DNA of 64,000 nt, taken from the NCBI RefSeq assembly GCF_019443285.1, contig NZ_CP080327.1, positions 496,001-560,000 on the forward strand. The letters are read 5' to 3'. The position numbers and the translations under genes are program-made. The notes under the pieces were generated by a model, which was given only the letters and a program-made list of their open reading frames with translations, was not told the origin of the DNA and searched no databases. This document shows positions 51,626 through 60,331 of this stretch, piece by piece. Numbering within the stretch: the stretch's first letter is position 1; every line of letters begins with the position of its first letter. The stretch is from Aquisediminimonas profunda (GTDB lineage: Bacteria > Pseudomonadota > Alphaproteobacteria > Sphingomonadales > Sphingomonadaceae).

Positions 51626-53088
51626 TCCTCTCCAGCCCGAGCCTCGCTTGCGCATTCCGTCTCCAGCAATCGCGCTTTTGCCACGTCACCAAAGCTTTGC
51701 CGGGTCTCGGCAAGCTCTGCCACCAGACCGGTCGCGTCCTGCCAGCGCCTGACGGCCAGATCGACATATTTGGGATCAAGCTCGATCCCCACTGCTATGC
51801 GCCCGGTCTTTTCGGCAGCGATGATCGTGGTGCCGGACCCCATGAACGGGTCAAGCACGATATCGCCCCGCCGTGTCACATCGAGCAGGGCGTCGGCCAC
51901 GAGTTCAACCGGCTTGGGAGTCGGGTGATTGCCAAGCATGGTTGAGGCAGAGGATCCTCGCCGGTTGGCGCCGGCATAAGTCCAGGCATTGGTGCGGTCA
52001 CGCCCGTGGCGTCCCAGCTCCACATTGTTCGTCGCCGGCGCCTTGCCGTTGCAGAAGACGGCGATCAATTCATAGGCGGACCGGTAAAGACCCCCCATTC
52101 CGCCCGATCCCTTGCACCAGACAGCGAGGTTGATCCGGGCAAGCCCTGCGGCCTTGCCAGCACCCAGAAGAACATCGATCTGGCGCCAGTCCATGCAGGC
52201 AAAGATGACGGCACCAACGCTCAGGTGCCTCTTGCAGTGCACGAGATAGGTCTTGAGGAAGTCATGAAAGGCCTCATCGGACATCTCGCCAACGGCCATG
52301 GCAAAATCCTTGTGCTGTGTCTTGCCGAGCCCGCTCACAAATCCCTCGATCGGACAATTATAGGGCGGATCGCTGAACACGCCTTGCGCCAGCCGCCCCT
52401 CGAGGAGCCTTTCATAACTGTCGCCATCAAGCGCATCCCCGCACACGATCCGGTGAGGTCCAAGGTGCCAGATATCGCCCAGCCGACTGACGACGGGCGT
52501 GTCCTCGTCTGGCTGCGGCTCGACCTCATCTGCTCTGTCCTCAGCATTTTCGCCCAGGACGATATCGAGCTCTGGCAGGCTAAAGCCCGTGACACCGAGA
52601 TCCAGGCAAGCCAGTTCCAGGTCGCCCAGTTCGAGCTTCAGGAGATCCAGGTCCCAGCTTCCCGTCTCCGCAATCCGGTTGAGAGCAACCCCGAGCAAAC
52701 GGAGTTCATCGGCGCCAAGATGATCGATGATGACGCACGGCACTTCGCGCAAGCCCAACTGGTGCGCGGCGTCCCGCACGATGTGGCCGGCAATGAGCCG
52801 GTCATCCGTGTCGATCAGGAGTGGTGTGACGATGCCGAATGCCTTGAGACTGGCTGTTACGCGTTCAAGCTGGTCGGCGGTTGGTTTGCGCGTGCGGCGA
52901 TTGGCGTTCTTCAGACTCTCGACCGGACGCATGACGATTGCGAGCTCGGGCAGGAGATCATTGCGGCCAGGCCTTGCCGCCACATTTTGCAGTCTGACCT
53001 CGTCTGCATGGCGTTGTCGTTGGGAGTTCGATTTCTTGAGCAGGTCATTCTTGAGTTTGGTGTTCTTCAATTTGGTTTCAAATGTCAT
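51610..53088 (-). CDS. ParB-like domain DNA methyltransferase (N6-adenine/N4-cytosine type)
   Basis: A 492-residue protein with two parts. Residues about 35-120 are a ParB/Srx-like nuclease-fold domain (V-E-S-L-K-N-A-N-R-R, then R-L-I-A-G-H-I-V-R-D-A-A). The rest is a methyltransferase with D-P-P-Y (S-D-P-P-Y-N-C-P) and the SAM motif D-P-F-M-G-S-G-T-T-I-I-A-A. This fusion is common in phages and mobile elements. The DPPY-before-FxGxG order fits the beta class. It probably methylates host or element DNA and may act without a partner nuclease. ATG 53088 is chosen from the first conserved residues; 53118 is also possible. It lies downstream of the terminase on the same strand. Confidence 0.87.
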   Translation of the reverse strand: MTFETKLKNTKLKNDLLKKSNSQRQRHADEVRLQNVAARPGRNDLLPELAIVMRPVESLKNANRRTRKPTADQLERVTASLKAFGIVTPLLIDTDDRLIAGHIVRDAAHQLGLREVPCVIIDHLGADELRLLGVALNRIAETGSWDLDLLKLELGDLELACLDLGVTGFSLPELDIVLGENAEDRADEVEPQPDEDTPVVSRLGDIWHLGPHRIVCGDALDGDSYERLLEGRLAQGVFSDPPYNCPIEGFVSGLGKTQHKDFAMAVGEMSDEAFHDFLKTYLVHCKRHLSVGAVIFACMDWRQIDVLLGAGKAAGLARINLAVWCKGSGGMGGLYRSAYELIAVFCNGKAPATNNVELGRHGRDRTNAWTYAGANRRGSSASTMLGNHPTPKPVELVADALLDVTRRGDIVLDPFMGSGTTIIAAEKTGRIAVGIELDPKYVDLAVRRWQDATGLVAELAETRQSFGDVAKARLLETECASEARAGEDQCAP

Positions 53089-53389
53089 GACAAGGTTCCC
53101 GAATAAGGACCGCCCCATGAACACGCGCAAACGAGCATCGCTCGCGCCCGCCCGCTGCGGCCAGGTTGCAACACATGTGTCGTTCGGGTTCCTTCCCATG
53201 GGGCCGGGCCTGGCTTCTGCACGCCCGTGTCCTGCACACTCTGTCGGGATCAATCGACCGGCAGATGCCCAGCAGCATTGTGACCGACCGCAGTCCAGAC
53301 CAATGCTGTCAACTCTATATGCGAGATCGCCATGTCCGGTCCAGACGGGCGTGTCGAAAGTTAACGGTCTGGAAGATCAACTCTGGCAT
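53089..53389. other. Intergenic region, 301 bp
   Basis: No coding sequence is supported. The region lies between the terminase stop and the methyltransferase start on the minus strand. Apart from a short GAGC-ATC-GCTC repeat I saw nothing notable; it probably contains the methyltransferase promoter. Confidence 0.5.
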
Positions 53390-54820
53390 CTAGTAACCCG
53401 CGTTGCGCGCCGCCTGGATTGCTGTCCCAAGGTTGCCCAGATCCAGTGCATGAAGAAATTGGGTGACGGCGTCGACTTGATCGTCATGCTTGCCCTTGGG
53501 GAATGCCGCCAGTTCGCTTTCAAATGACTGCCGCCAGGGCGCCGGCCGTGGAAGGAAAATCCGACCCTGTTCAAACTTCACAGTTTGCTTTTCGGCGCGC
53601 TCCAGTTTTCCAGCTTTGGGTGAGACCGTCTTGACCCACTGCTTTTGTGGAAATTCGCGCCACAAGGTCTGCGCGAGGGCCTGACCACACCCGATGCCCT
53701 CGACAATGACAAGGTCAGCATCCCATTTCTTGCGCAATTTGGGAATCAGCTTCACCTGCTCGGGAAACTCGATACGGTTCCGATAGACATCCAGAATATG
53801 GATTTCGTCGCCCCGAATGCCGAAAGTGACGCACACCGTATAGTCGTTGTTTTCAGCCGTCATATATGCGGTATCGACACTCTGGATAATGGCCTCGAAC
53901 AGATCGGGATCGATCGCATCGTCGGTGTAATTGAGCCATTCGCGCTTGAAGAGGTACCCGCCCTCGGGAATGGGGCGTTGATTATATTGCCCTTCGAACA
54001 GGTTGGTGCCGATGTCGCGGCGGAGCCTCTCGGCATCGTCCTCGTCGATCCGTTCCGGATGGAGCAGAACGCCTGGGGGGCGCGTGATGATCGTGCCGCC
54101 GATTTCAAAGCGCTCATGTTCGTGCGCAATCAAGGGAAGAATGAGTTGCTTCCAGCCACCGCGTTCAATCAGTCGCCCGGGCAGGTCATCGACATGGAGC
54201 CGTTGGGCTATCACCAGGATGCGGCCGCTGTTGGGTTTGTCGAGGCGCGACAGGAGCGACGTGTCAAACCATTCATTTACATGTTCGCGCACAACATCGG
54301 AATGCACATCGCCTGCCTTGATAAGGTCGTCCAGAACCAGAAAATCGCCACCCTTGCCAGTCAGGGTTCCGTCGACCGAGCTGGCTATGCGGTGACCATT
54401 GCGGGTCGTCCCGAGATCACTCTTTCTGCAGCGCTTGGGATCCAGCCGGGTATGCGGAAAGATCCGCTTGTACCATTCGCTGTCCATCAGCTTTCTGGTC
54501 TGGTGCGCGAAATCTTCTGCCAGGCTTTGCGAGTAGCTGATGCAGATGAATTTCGCTGTCGGATCATGCCCCAGGACGAATGCCGGCAGACAGATACTGC
54601 CGACAAAACTCTTGAGGTGCCGCGGCGGCATACACACGATCATGCGCGTTTCCTCGCCCGCAATGAGCATTCGCATGTACTCAGCCAGCACTTCGATATG
54701 CCAGTTGGTCAGATAGTCACTTCCTGGATAAAGCGAGCGGAAGGCCATGCTGATGAATGCGGAGAAATCCGACCTTATCAATTCATCAAGAATGCGCCGC
54801 TTGTCGATATGGCTAGCCAT
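53390..54820 (-). CDS. Phage terminase large subunit
   Basis: A 476-residue terminase. The ATPase part has a Walker A-like M-P-P-R-H-L-K-S (residues 64-71) and Walker B F-L-V-L-D-D-L. The C-terminal RNase H-like nuclease shows S-V-D-T-A-Y, V-I-V-E-G and H-D-D-Q-V-D-A-V. It normally packages phage DNA. No portal, capsid or tail gene is in the window. The start overlaps the DUF5681 gene by eight bases, the usual order small partner then large subunit. It appears intact. Confidence 0.92.
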   Translation of the reverse strand: MASHIDKRRILDELIRSDFSAFISMAFRSLYPGSDYLTNWHIEVLAEYMRMLIAGEETRMIVCMPPRHLKSFVGSICLPAFVLGHDPTAKFICISYSQSLAEDFAHQTRKLMDSEWYKRIFPHTRLDPKRCRKSDLGTTRNGHRIASSVDGTLTGKGGDFLVLDDLIKAGDVHSDVVREHVNEWFDTSLLSRLDKPNSGRILVIAQRLHVDDLPGRLIERGGWKQLILPLIAHEHERFEIGGTIITRPPGVLLHPERIDEDDAERLRRDIGTNLFEGQYNQRPIPEGGYLFKREWLNYTDDAIDPDLFEAIIQSVDTAYMTAENNDYTVCVTFGIRGDEIHILDVYRNRIEFPEQVKLIPKLRKKWDADLVIVEGIGCGQALAQTLWREFPQKQWVKTVSPKAGKLERAEKQTVKFEQGRIFLPRPAPWRQSFESELAAFPKGKHDDQVDAVTQFLHALDLGNLGTAIQAARNAGY

Positions 54821-55277
54821 CGGCTTGCCTCCCTTCGAAAAGCTCCTTCATTTTGAGATAATCGGCCAGGACCGCGCGCTCAGCGTCGCTCAGCTCAACG
54901 CTTTCGCCTTCGGGCTCTGGTTGTGGCAGATACTTGCCTGCAACCCCGAAAACGAACGCGGCTGCCTTGCTGTCGCTTTGCATGGCCTTGTTTGTTTGCG
55001 TGCGAAGGATGATGCCCAGCTTGGTCCCGGACTTCTTCTTGCCACCTTCTGTATACGTCAGCGTTCCCAGCAATTCCTGCTCGACGATGGTGCGAATGTT
55101 CTTCGACCCCTTCGGGCGTCCCTTGCTGCGCTTGTGCCCTTTTGTGAACTGACCCGATTTGGGCGGCTTTTTGTGGCCGACAGTGTAGGATCCTTCAGCT
55201 GGCTCCTCGCGTCCCTCAAAGCCCTCGGTCTCAATCTGCGCGTGGCTGTCATCGCCAATCTCTTCGTCGTGGTGCAT
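54813..55277 (-). CDS. DUF5681 protein, likely terminase partner
   Basis: A 154-residue protein. The conserved DUF5681 segment V-G-H-K-K-P-P-K-S-G-Q-F and K-G-R-P-K-G-S-K-N lies at about residues 33-60. This family almost always precedes a terminase large subunit and may be a small subunit or DNA-binding adaptor. The basic, glycine-rich region suits DNA contact. The C-terminus overlaps the terminase start, so both are translated together. Confidence 0.8.
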   Translation of the reverse strand: MHHDEEIGDDSHAQIETEGFEGREEPAEGSYTVGHKKPPKSGQFTKGHKRSKGRPKGSKNIRTIVEQELLGTLTYTEGGKKKSGTKLGIILRTQTNKAMQSDSKAAAFVFGVAGKYLPQPEPEGESVELSDAERAVLADYLKMKELFEGRQADG

Positions 55278-55833
55278 GTGCGTTCCCCTATTGTCGAGGC
55301 GTTTGCACGATCCTGAAAGAGGAAGATTGCGCCGACGGAAGAAGCGTCGTCACAGTCCCCGTCTCCCGGGCAATGCAAACGCCTTCCTTGGCAAAAGCTA
55401 TAATCTGCCTCGCGATTCCCGGTGTCAAATGGAATTAGGCAATGACCGAACAGGCACCCTCAAGTGCCCGGAATTCGATCCCGCCTTCGGAAACTAAACT
55501 CCCCCCAAGCTCCCAATAAGCTCCCATTAATGGAACGTCGCGGTTTCAGGCTGCGAAGGGCTGGAATCCGCCCCTTCCTGCCCGTATCATCTACGCACGC
55601 AGCTGAATTTAATGGAAAACTCCCATTAGATTGGCACTTTAATGGGAGATCGCGACAGAGACCGGTTCGCCATTGACTGCCGCGCGCACCAACATTTTTT
55701 CCATCCTTTCAACGGTCAATTTTCAACGGTCGCCCTTCGTTCTGAGTATATTGTTGACGTTTGGGGTCACCAATGCCGGATACTCGACAAAAGACAACGA
55801 GCGGGTTGTTGCACCTGCACATCGGGGTGGCCT
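55278..55833. other. Intergenic region with repeated CTCCCATTA elements, 556 bp
   Basis: No coding sequence is supported. It lies upstream of the phage packaging genes and downstream of the methyltransferase gene on the same strand. Several TAATGG/CCATTA words occur between 55520 and 55650, including the inverted repeat listed next. It is likely the right end of the phage-like island. Confidence 0.5.
55620..55648. repeat. Inverted repeat CTCCCATTA / TAATGGGAG
   Basis: Nine-base perfect arms with an 11-base spacer. A further CTCCCATTAATGG lies at 55521-55533 and TTAATGG at 55610-55616. They lie upstream of the DUF5681 and terminase genes and could be operator or recombination sites. Confidence 0.55.
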
Positions 55834-56646
55834 TCATTCATTATGACAATCGTCCGTTCGCCCATCGGCTGGCGTTCCGATCACAAGGCGAAGGGGACCG
55901 TCGAAGAATGGCTGCGAACGATAGTGGCCGTAGTGTTCATCCCACCGCCCACTTTCCAGATCCGCCGACAAGTCCCGCACAAACCGATCGACAGCGGCCT
56001 GCGGCACTAGGCTCCAGCTTGAGCAGGCCAGACGCGCCTCTTCGTCAAGAAAGGCCTCGGGGCGGCCGTAATAGGCTTCGTTGAAGCCGTCCCGGCAATG
56101 GAGCGGAACCGGAACCGGCCGCACTTCAACGCGCCCGCCCAGCGCAGCGGTTATGCGGGCGATTGCCGGAAAGCGGCGCGCTTCGATCTCGCGCACTTCG
56201 GGAATATAGTCGCACAGCCAATAGTCGGTCATCAAGGCAGGATCGCAGACGAGCAGGATGACAGGTCCGCGTGTCACGCGACGCATCTCGGCCAAGCCTT
56301 GTTCAAGGTCCGACCATTGGTGGACGGCAACGATCGCCATTGACGCATCGAAGCTGGCATCAGCAAAGGGAAGGTCCTCCGCAACCGCGTCAATCGCAAT
56401 AGCCAGATGGCCGGGTCGCTGGGCCCGCATGGATGCCGACGGTTCAACCGCCGTCACCTCTCGGCCCAGTGGCTCATAGGAACCGGCTCCGGCCCCGACG
56501 TTGAGCACGGACCTAGCATCTCCCAACGCCACGTGGATTTGGGCGGCGATGACAGGATCGGGCAGACGATAGCGGCTGTAGCTGCCTCCGATCTCGCCAT
56601 AATTGACGTCCCCGGCACTCCCGTCTGTTTGGCGCACTCTTCGCAT
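55834..56646 (-). CDS. SAM-dependent methyltransferase (class I)
   Basis: A 270-residue Rossmann-fold methyltransferase. Motif I is V-L-N-V-G-A-G-A-G-S-Y-E-P (about residue 50), the acidic residue ending motif II is in V-T-A-V-E-P-S, and D-L-P-F-A-D-A-S-F-D-A-S is motif IV. This resembles the UbiE/MerR-linked Methyltransf_11 group. The substrate is unknown. It is the first gene after the phage island and starts the backbone region. The C-terminal half carries the Y-Y-G-R-P-E-A-F-L-D substrate lid. Confidence 0.82.
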   Translation of the reverse strand: MRRVRQTDGSAGDVNYGEIGGSYSRYRLPDPVIAAQIHVALGDARSVLNVGAGAGSYEPLGREVTAVEPSASMRAQRPGHLAIAIDAVAEDLPFADASFDASMAIVAVHQWSDLEQGLAEMRRVTRGPVILLVCDPALMTDYWLCDYIPEVREIEARRFPAIARITAALGGRVEVRPVPVPLHCRDGFNEAYYGRPEAFLDEEARLACSSWSLVPQAAVDRFVRDLSADLESGRWDEHYGHYRSQPFFDGPLRLVIGTPADGRTDDCHNE

Positions 56647-56756
56647 CGGTCGTTCCTGTAGGCGTTGCCTTTCATCATGTCATGCGCCAGCAAACCGTCA
56701 CAGTGGATCCGCTGCTCCGCTTCGCCTGAGCCTTCGCTCCACCCTCAATTGCGAGG

Positions 56757-57335
56757 CTATCGCTTTGCTGCCGAGATGAACTCCGGGTCAGACAGGACCT
56801 TGCGCACCAATTGGGCGTAGAGCGCATTATACTGGAAGAATGCTTCATCGATCGCGAGAGCGCCGATAAAGTCAGAGTGCCATTTCGCGTCTACGCGATA
56901 ATCCTTGGCAAGCACGGGTCTGCCATTGCGTATGAGGCTGATCCGTGCGCCAAGTGCCCCGCCACCTTTCTTGAAATCCTCTCCGGCATGGCTCTCGGTC
57001 AGGACACCTTCGAGGCGGAGAGGCGATGCAGGGTCGAGTCGTCCAGCCGCCTTGAGTTCGGTTTCGAACGTCGCGCCGAGGAATTCCGCAAAGTTGCGCC
57101 CCTTTGGCGCGTGCATGACGGACAGGCGGATCGCGATGCTGCGCCCGATGGCCTTGCTGGCCGGAACAAAAGTGCCAAGTGCCATTGGCGGCACATCCTG
57201 ATCACGCAGGATTCGGAGCGTTTCCAACGACGGCGGCAGTTCGTTGATCGGCGCAGTGCAGGCAGATTCCATCATGCACACTGCGACAACAAGTATGAGC
57301 CGCCCCGCCCAGAGTATCTGTTCGCCAGCCATCAA
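56757..57335 (-). CDS. Putative lipoprotein, unknown function
   Basis: A 192-residue exported protein. An N-terminal hydrophobic stretch ends in E-S-A-C-T, a plausible lipobox with Cys26. The mature part has D-E-A-F-F-Q-Y-N-A-L-Y-A-Q-L-V-R-K-V near the C-terminus. The ATG overlaps the upstream gene by four bases, so the two are co-translated and may act together in the envelope. Family not recognised. Confidence 0.65.
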   Translation of the reverse strand: MMAGEQILWAGRLILVVAVCMMESACTAPINELPPSLETLRILRDQDVPPMALGTFVPASKAIGRSIAIRLSVMHAPKGRNFAEFLGATFETELKAAGRLDPASPLRLEGVLTESHAGEDFKKGGGALGARISLIRNGRPVLAKDYRVDAKWHSDFIGALAIDEAFFQYNALYAQLVRKVLSDPEFISAAKR

Positions 57336-57976
57336 CGCGGAAAGGCTGGGTCCGACACGATCGTGTTGACGCCTCGGGCAAGAACCTGACGGACGAGAAC
57401 CTGCACGGCTTCGTCTGCGTTCTTGTATTCCGTGCCCGGAATTTCGACGTCCTTCTTGCCATATTTCGAATAGAGCTCGTGCTTTACTTCGGTATGAATC
57501 GGGGCAGCGCCTGTCGCCGGAATATAGTCGATACTGACGACATAATGATCCGTGGCCACGACGCCACCGAAAAGCCCAAAGCCGAGACCAGCTGCAAAGC
57601 CTTGCGACTTCGCCTTGTCGAGTTCTTCCTTGATGATGATGTTGTTGAACTTGATGCTGATGACGGCGCCATCGGCCGTAGGCGTTTCCACCACCTCGCT
57701 GAACGCGCCGGTGTTCTTGAGGTCCTCAATTGCCCAGGGCTTCACCAACTTGGTCGCCTTGCCGTTTGGCTTGCCATCACGCTGGAATTCGAAAATCACC
57801 TGCACCGGCTTTGGCTTGGCTGGCGTGACCTTTTCCTCCGGTTTCACTTCGCCCAGTGCATTGGCGACAAAAAACTTCATCGCATAGGCAGCTTGCGGCG
57901 AAACTATCATGGCAATTGCGGCGGCTGCTGCGAAGGCAATAGTCCTGACGCTCGACCTGATGTCGCGAAAAATCAT
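57332..57976 (-). CDS. Exported protein of unknown function
   Basis: A 214-residue protein with a clear Sec signal (A-F-A-A-A-A-A-I-A-M-I-V-S, cleaved near A-Y-A-M). The mature part contains the strand-rich V-I-F-E-F-Q-R-D-G and a small hydrophobic glycine patch G-F-A-A-G-L-G-F-G-L-F-G-G. ATG 57976 follows a GGGGGGAAG ribosome site. It overlaps the lipoprotein gene and probably forms an envelope pair with it. Function unknown. Confidence 0.68.
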   Translation of the reverse strand: MIFRDIRSSVRTIAFAAAAAIAMIVSPQAAYAMKFFVANALGEVKPEEKVTPAKPKPVQVIFEFQRDGKPNGKATKLVKPWAIEDLKNTGAFSEVVETPTADGAVISIKFNNIIIKEELDKAKSQGFAAGLGFGLFGGVVATDHYVVSIDYIPATGAAPIHTEVKHELYSKYGKKDVEIPGTEYKNADEAVQVLVRQVLARGVNTIVSDPAFPR

Positions 57977-58380
57977 CTTCCCCCCCAAATGATTACGGAT
58001 TTGCTCCGCCTGCTATCACAGGAAATCGGCGAGGCAAGGCGAATTTCAGGCGGACGCGACCTCTCGATCGGCGCTGATTCTCCATGGGGACTATTATCGA
58101 CGCCGACGCCGGCGATCCGGACATTTGCCCCATCGCTAACGATCCCCGCACACGAACGTGCCAAAAATCCCTTTCCTATTCGTGACCCTTGTGCTCCATC
58201 CTGCTTGATGACGCAGCAATTCTCCCGGAGCGCTTACGGCCCCCGCCATGACGGTCCGGATGTGTATATGGCCGGTATTATTTTACCGGTGGGGAGTGAC
58301 AAGTTTGGCAAGTTCCAGACGGGTGGCACGCCGTTGCCACACGCGGACGCACGATCGGGGCGTGCCGAATCGGCTGCTGC
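57977..58380. other. Intergenic region, 404 bp
   Basis: No coding sequence is supported. It lies upstream of the exported-protein/lipoprotein pair and downstream of the DUF4126 gene, all on the minus strand. It contains a small inverted repeat at 58272. Confidence 0.5.
58272..58289. repeat. Inverted repeat CCGGTA-TTATTT-TACCGG
   Basis: Six-base perfect arms with a six-base AT spacer, 296 bp upstream of the exported-protein gene and 92 bp past the DUF4126 stop. It may be an operator or a weak terminator; nothing else supports either role. Confidence 0.35.
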
Positions 58381-58983
58381 TCATTCCGTCGACGACGGGG
58401 ATTTCACTCCGAACAACATGGTGAGGATGCGGCGCACGGTCACCAGGGCAAAAAGCGCCCCGCCAGCCAGCAGGAGCGCCACGAAGATTGCAGTCTTCGG
58501 ATTGGACAGCGCAAGGAACAGCAGCCCTCCTGTCGCGACATCTTCGCCCGTCGATACGGCGAAGTTGCTGAACGGCTCCGGACTTGTGTTGATCACGGCA
58601 CGCGTGCCCGCCTTGGCCGCATGACTGGCAAGTGCAGCACCTCCGCCCAGCAGGACCGTTATGACCTGCCACTTCGGGTCCGATGCATCGACCAGCGCGA
58701 GAGCCAGCAGAGCCCCGCCTACCGGGCGAATGGCGCTGTGCACGGCATCCCACAGCGAATCGAGCCAGGCGATCTTGTCCGCAAAGAATTCGGCAATCAT
58801 GCCCAGACCGGCTGCGCCCATCACCCAGTCATTAGCCAGCACAGCCAGGCTTTGCAGATGCTCCGGCGGTGCCACCCAGCCAAGCCGGATGGCAAGTCCC
58901 GTCGCGAAGACGCACAGATAGACCCGCCAACCGGCAAGCAAACTGACACTGGCGGCCACGCCAAGGATCTCCATGATGCCCAT
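58381..58983 (-). CDS. DUF4126 family membrane protein
   Basis: A 200-residue protein with several hydrophobic helices (S-L-L-A-G-W-R-V-Y-L-C-V-F-A-T-G, then L-L-A-L-A-L-V and T-V-L-L-G-G-G-A-A-L-A-S-H). The segment G-T-R-A-V-I-N-T-S-P-E-P-F-S-N is characteristic of DUF4126. ATG 58983 follows GAGGCAAAG. It is divergent from the Nudix gene (45 bp gap). Function unknown; probably a transporter-like or envelope protein. Confidence 0.78.
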   Translation of the reverse strand: MGIMEILGVAASVSLLAGWRVYLCVFATGLAIRLGWVAPPEHLQSLAVLANDWVMGAAGLGMIAEFFADKIAWLDSLWDAVHSAIRPVGGALLALALVDASDPKWQVITVLLGGGAALASHAAKAGTRAVINTSPEPFSNFAVSTGEDVATGGLLFLALSNPKTAIFVALLLAGGALFALVTVRRILTMLFGVKSPSSTE

Positions 58984-59028
58984 CTTTGCCTCTTCCCCTG
59001 CACCCCGATCAAGGATAGGCCCTTGGGC

Positions 59029-59826
59029 ATGAATGACAACACGACAGGAGACGATGAAGAGAGGCCAGTCCCGATTCCGGCGGCGACTCTTGTCATCTTT
59101 CGGCATCGCCTTGCAGGACCACCCGAGCTTCTGGTGGTGGAACGTTCGGCCAGCATGGCCTTTGCAGGCGGCGCGATTGTGTTTCCGGGCGGGCGGATCG
59201 ATGCGGACGACCATGCGATCGCGGCTGCACATGCCCATGAACGCGACGAAGGCGCAGCGCGCGTGGCCGCAATTCGGGAGACACTGGAAGAGAGCGGCAT
59301 TGCCATAGGCTTTGCAAACGCGCCGTCCGCGGATTGGATCGCCTCGGCACAACCGCGGCTCCACGCCCATGAACCGTTCAGCAGCCTGTTATCAGAAGCC
59401 GGCCTCGAGCTGGACCTTGATACCCTCGTCCCGTTCGCGCGCTGGTGTCCTGCCCACCGGGAAGCTCGGGTCTTCGACACGCGCTTCTATATTGCCAGCG
59501 TCAGCGATGACGCACCTGACCCGGTTGTGGATGCAACCGAAAACATCAGCAGCTTCTGGGCCAGCGCGCAGGAGGTGATTGACGCCGCAGACGCCGGCAA
59601 GGTCAAAGTCATCTTCCCGACGCGTCGCAATCTCGAGCGCCTGGCATTGTTTGACAGTTTCGCCGCTGCAGAAGCCCACGCCCGCAGCACGCCCGTCGAC
59701 GTGGTCACGCCCTGGATGGAAGAGCGCGGCGGCGAGCCCCATCTGTGCATTCCCGAGGGGCTGGGCTATCCCATCACGTCCGAAGCAATGCGATCCGCCG
59801 TTACAGCTTTCGGCAAGCCGCGTTAA
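59029..59826 (+). CDS. Nudix hydrolase, NUDT19-like (backbone copy)
   Basis: A 265-residue paralogue of the Nudix protein at 39.2 kb. It has the same split Nudix box: F-P-G-G-R-I, an insertion, then R-E-T-L-E-E-S-G-I-A. Shared blocks are P-F-A-R-W, V-F-D-T-R-F-Y, S-F-W-A-S-A and F-P-T-R-R-N-L-E-R-L. It sits among housekeeping genes, so it is likely the ancestral copy and the catabolic-cluster gene a derived one. It probably hydrolyses CoA-like or nucleoside diphosphate compounds. Confidence 0.8.
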   Translation: MNDNTTGDDEERPVPIPAATLVIFRHRLAGPPELLVVERSASMAFAGGAIVFPGGRIDADDHAIAAAHAHERDEGAARVAAIRETLEESGIAIGFANAPSADWIASAQPRLHAHEPFSSLLSEAGLELDLDTLVPFARWCPAHREARVFDTRFYIASVSDDAPDPVVDATENISSFWASAQEVIDAADAGKVKVIFPTRRNLERLALFDSFAAAEAHARSTPVDVVTPWMEERGGEPHLCIPEGLGYPITSEAMRSAVTAFGKPR

Positions 59827-59883
59827 CGAAACGGTAACCATCTTGGCGCACTCTCCGGTCTTGAATGATCGGGGGTGGACACA

Positions 59884-60207
59884 ATGGGTATCGCGAAGGA
59901 AGCGCTGATGCAGGCCCAGGCGCAGCTTTGGGAGCGCATTGACACGCTGGCTGCAAGTTTGCCGCAATTGAGCATTTCCCGCCTGGCCCATGAAATAGAC
60001 GACCTGCGTCGTATTGCAGGCGAACACGGATTGGCTCCGGTCGTCGAAATCGCACACCGGTTGGAAAGCGAACTCGCGCTCTCTCGTGGAGGGCCAACGG
60101 TCGCTTCCTTCCTTGAAGCCATGCGCGATGCCGTCGGTTGCGATCGGTTGGATGCCGGAGCAACACAAGCCTATCTCGCTGCGGTCAACCAGCGGCTTTA
60201 CGGTTAG
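59884..60207 (+). CDS. Small helical hypothetical protein
   Basis: A 107-residue protein, almost fully helical, with L-A-H-E-I-D-D-L-R-R-I-A-G-E-H-G-L and E-I-A-H-R-L-E-S-E-L. The pattern is reminiscent of a histidine phosphotransfer (HPt) domain, but the match is too weak to name it. ATG 59884 is preferred to GTG 59875 because GGGGGTGG lies in front of it. It lies 57 bp after the Nudix gene. Confidence 0.6.
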   Translation: MGIAKEALMQAQAQLWERIDTLAASLPQLSISRLAHEIDDLRRIAGEHGLAPVVEIAHRLESELALSRGGPTVASFLEAMRDAVGCDRLDAGATQAYLAAVNQRLYG

Positions 60208-60331
60208 GATGATTGCCGGATTTCCAGCATTGGCGCTTGATCTACAAAAGCGATCACTGATGCGGTTTTAATCAATTCGACCGCTCAATAAGAAGTCGAT
60301 AGGAACCAGTCATCCGCAAGGGAGACTGACC

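Noticed and set aside
53645-54856. 403-codon open frame opposite the terminase
   Set aside because: Antisense shadow; terminase motifs are on the other strand.
59884-60207. HPt phosphotransfer protein call
   Set aside because: The helical pattern is suggestive, but the residues around the candidate histidine do not give a convincing HPt signature, so it was left as hypothetical.
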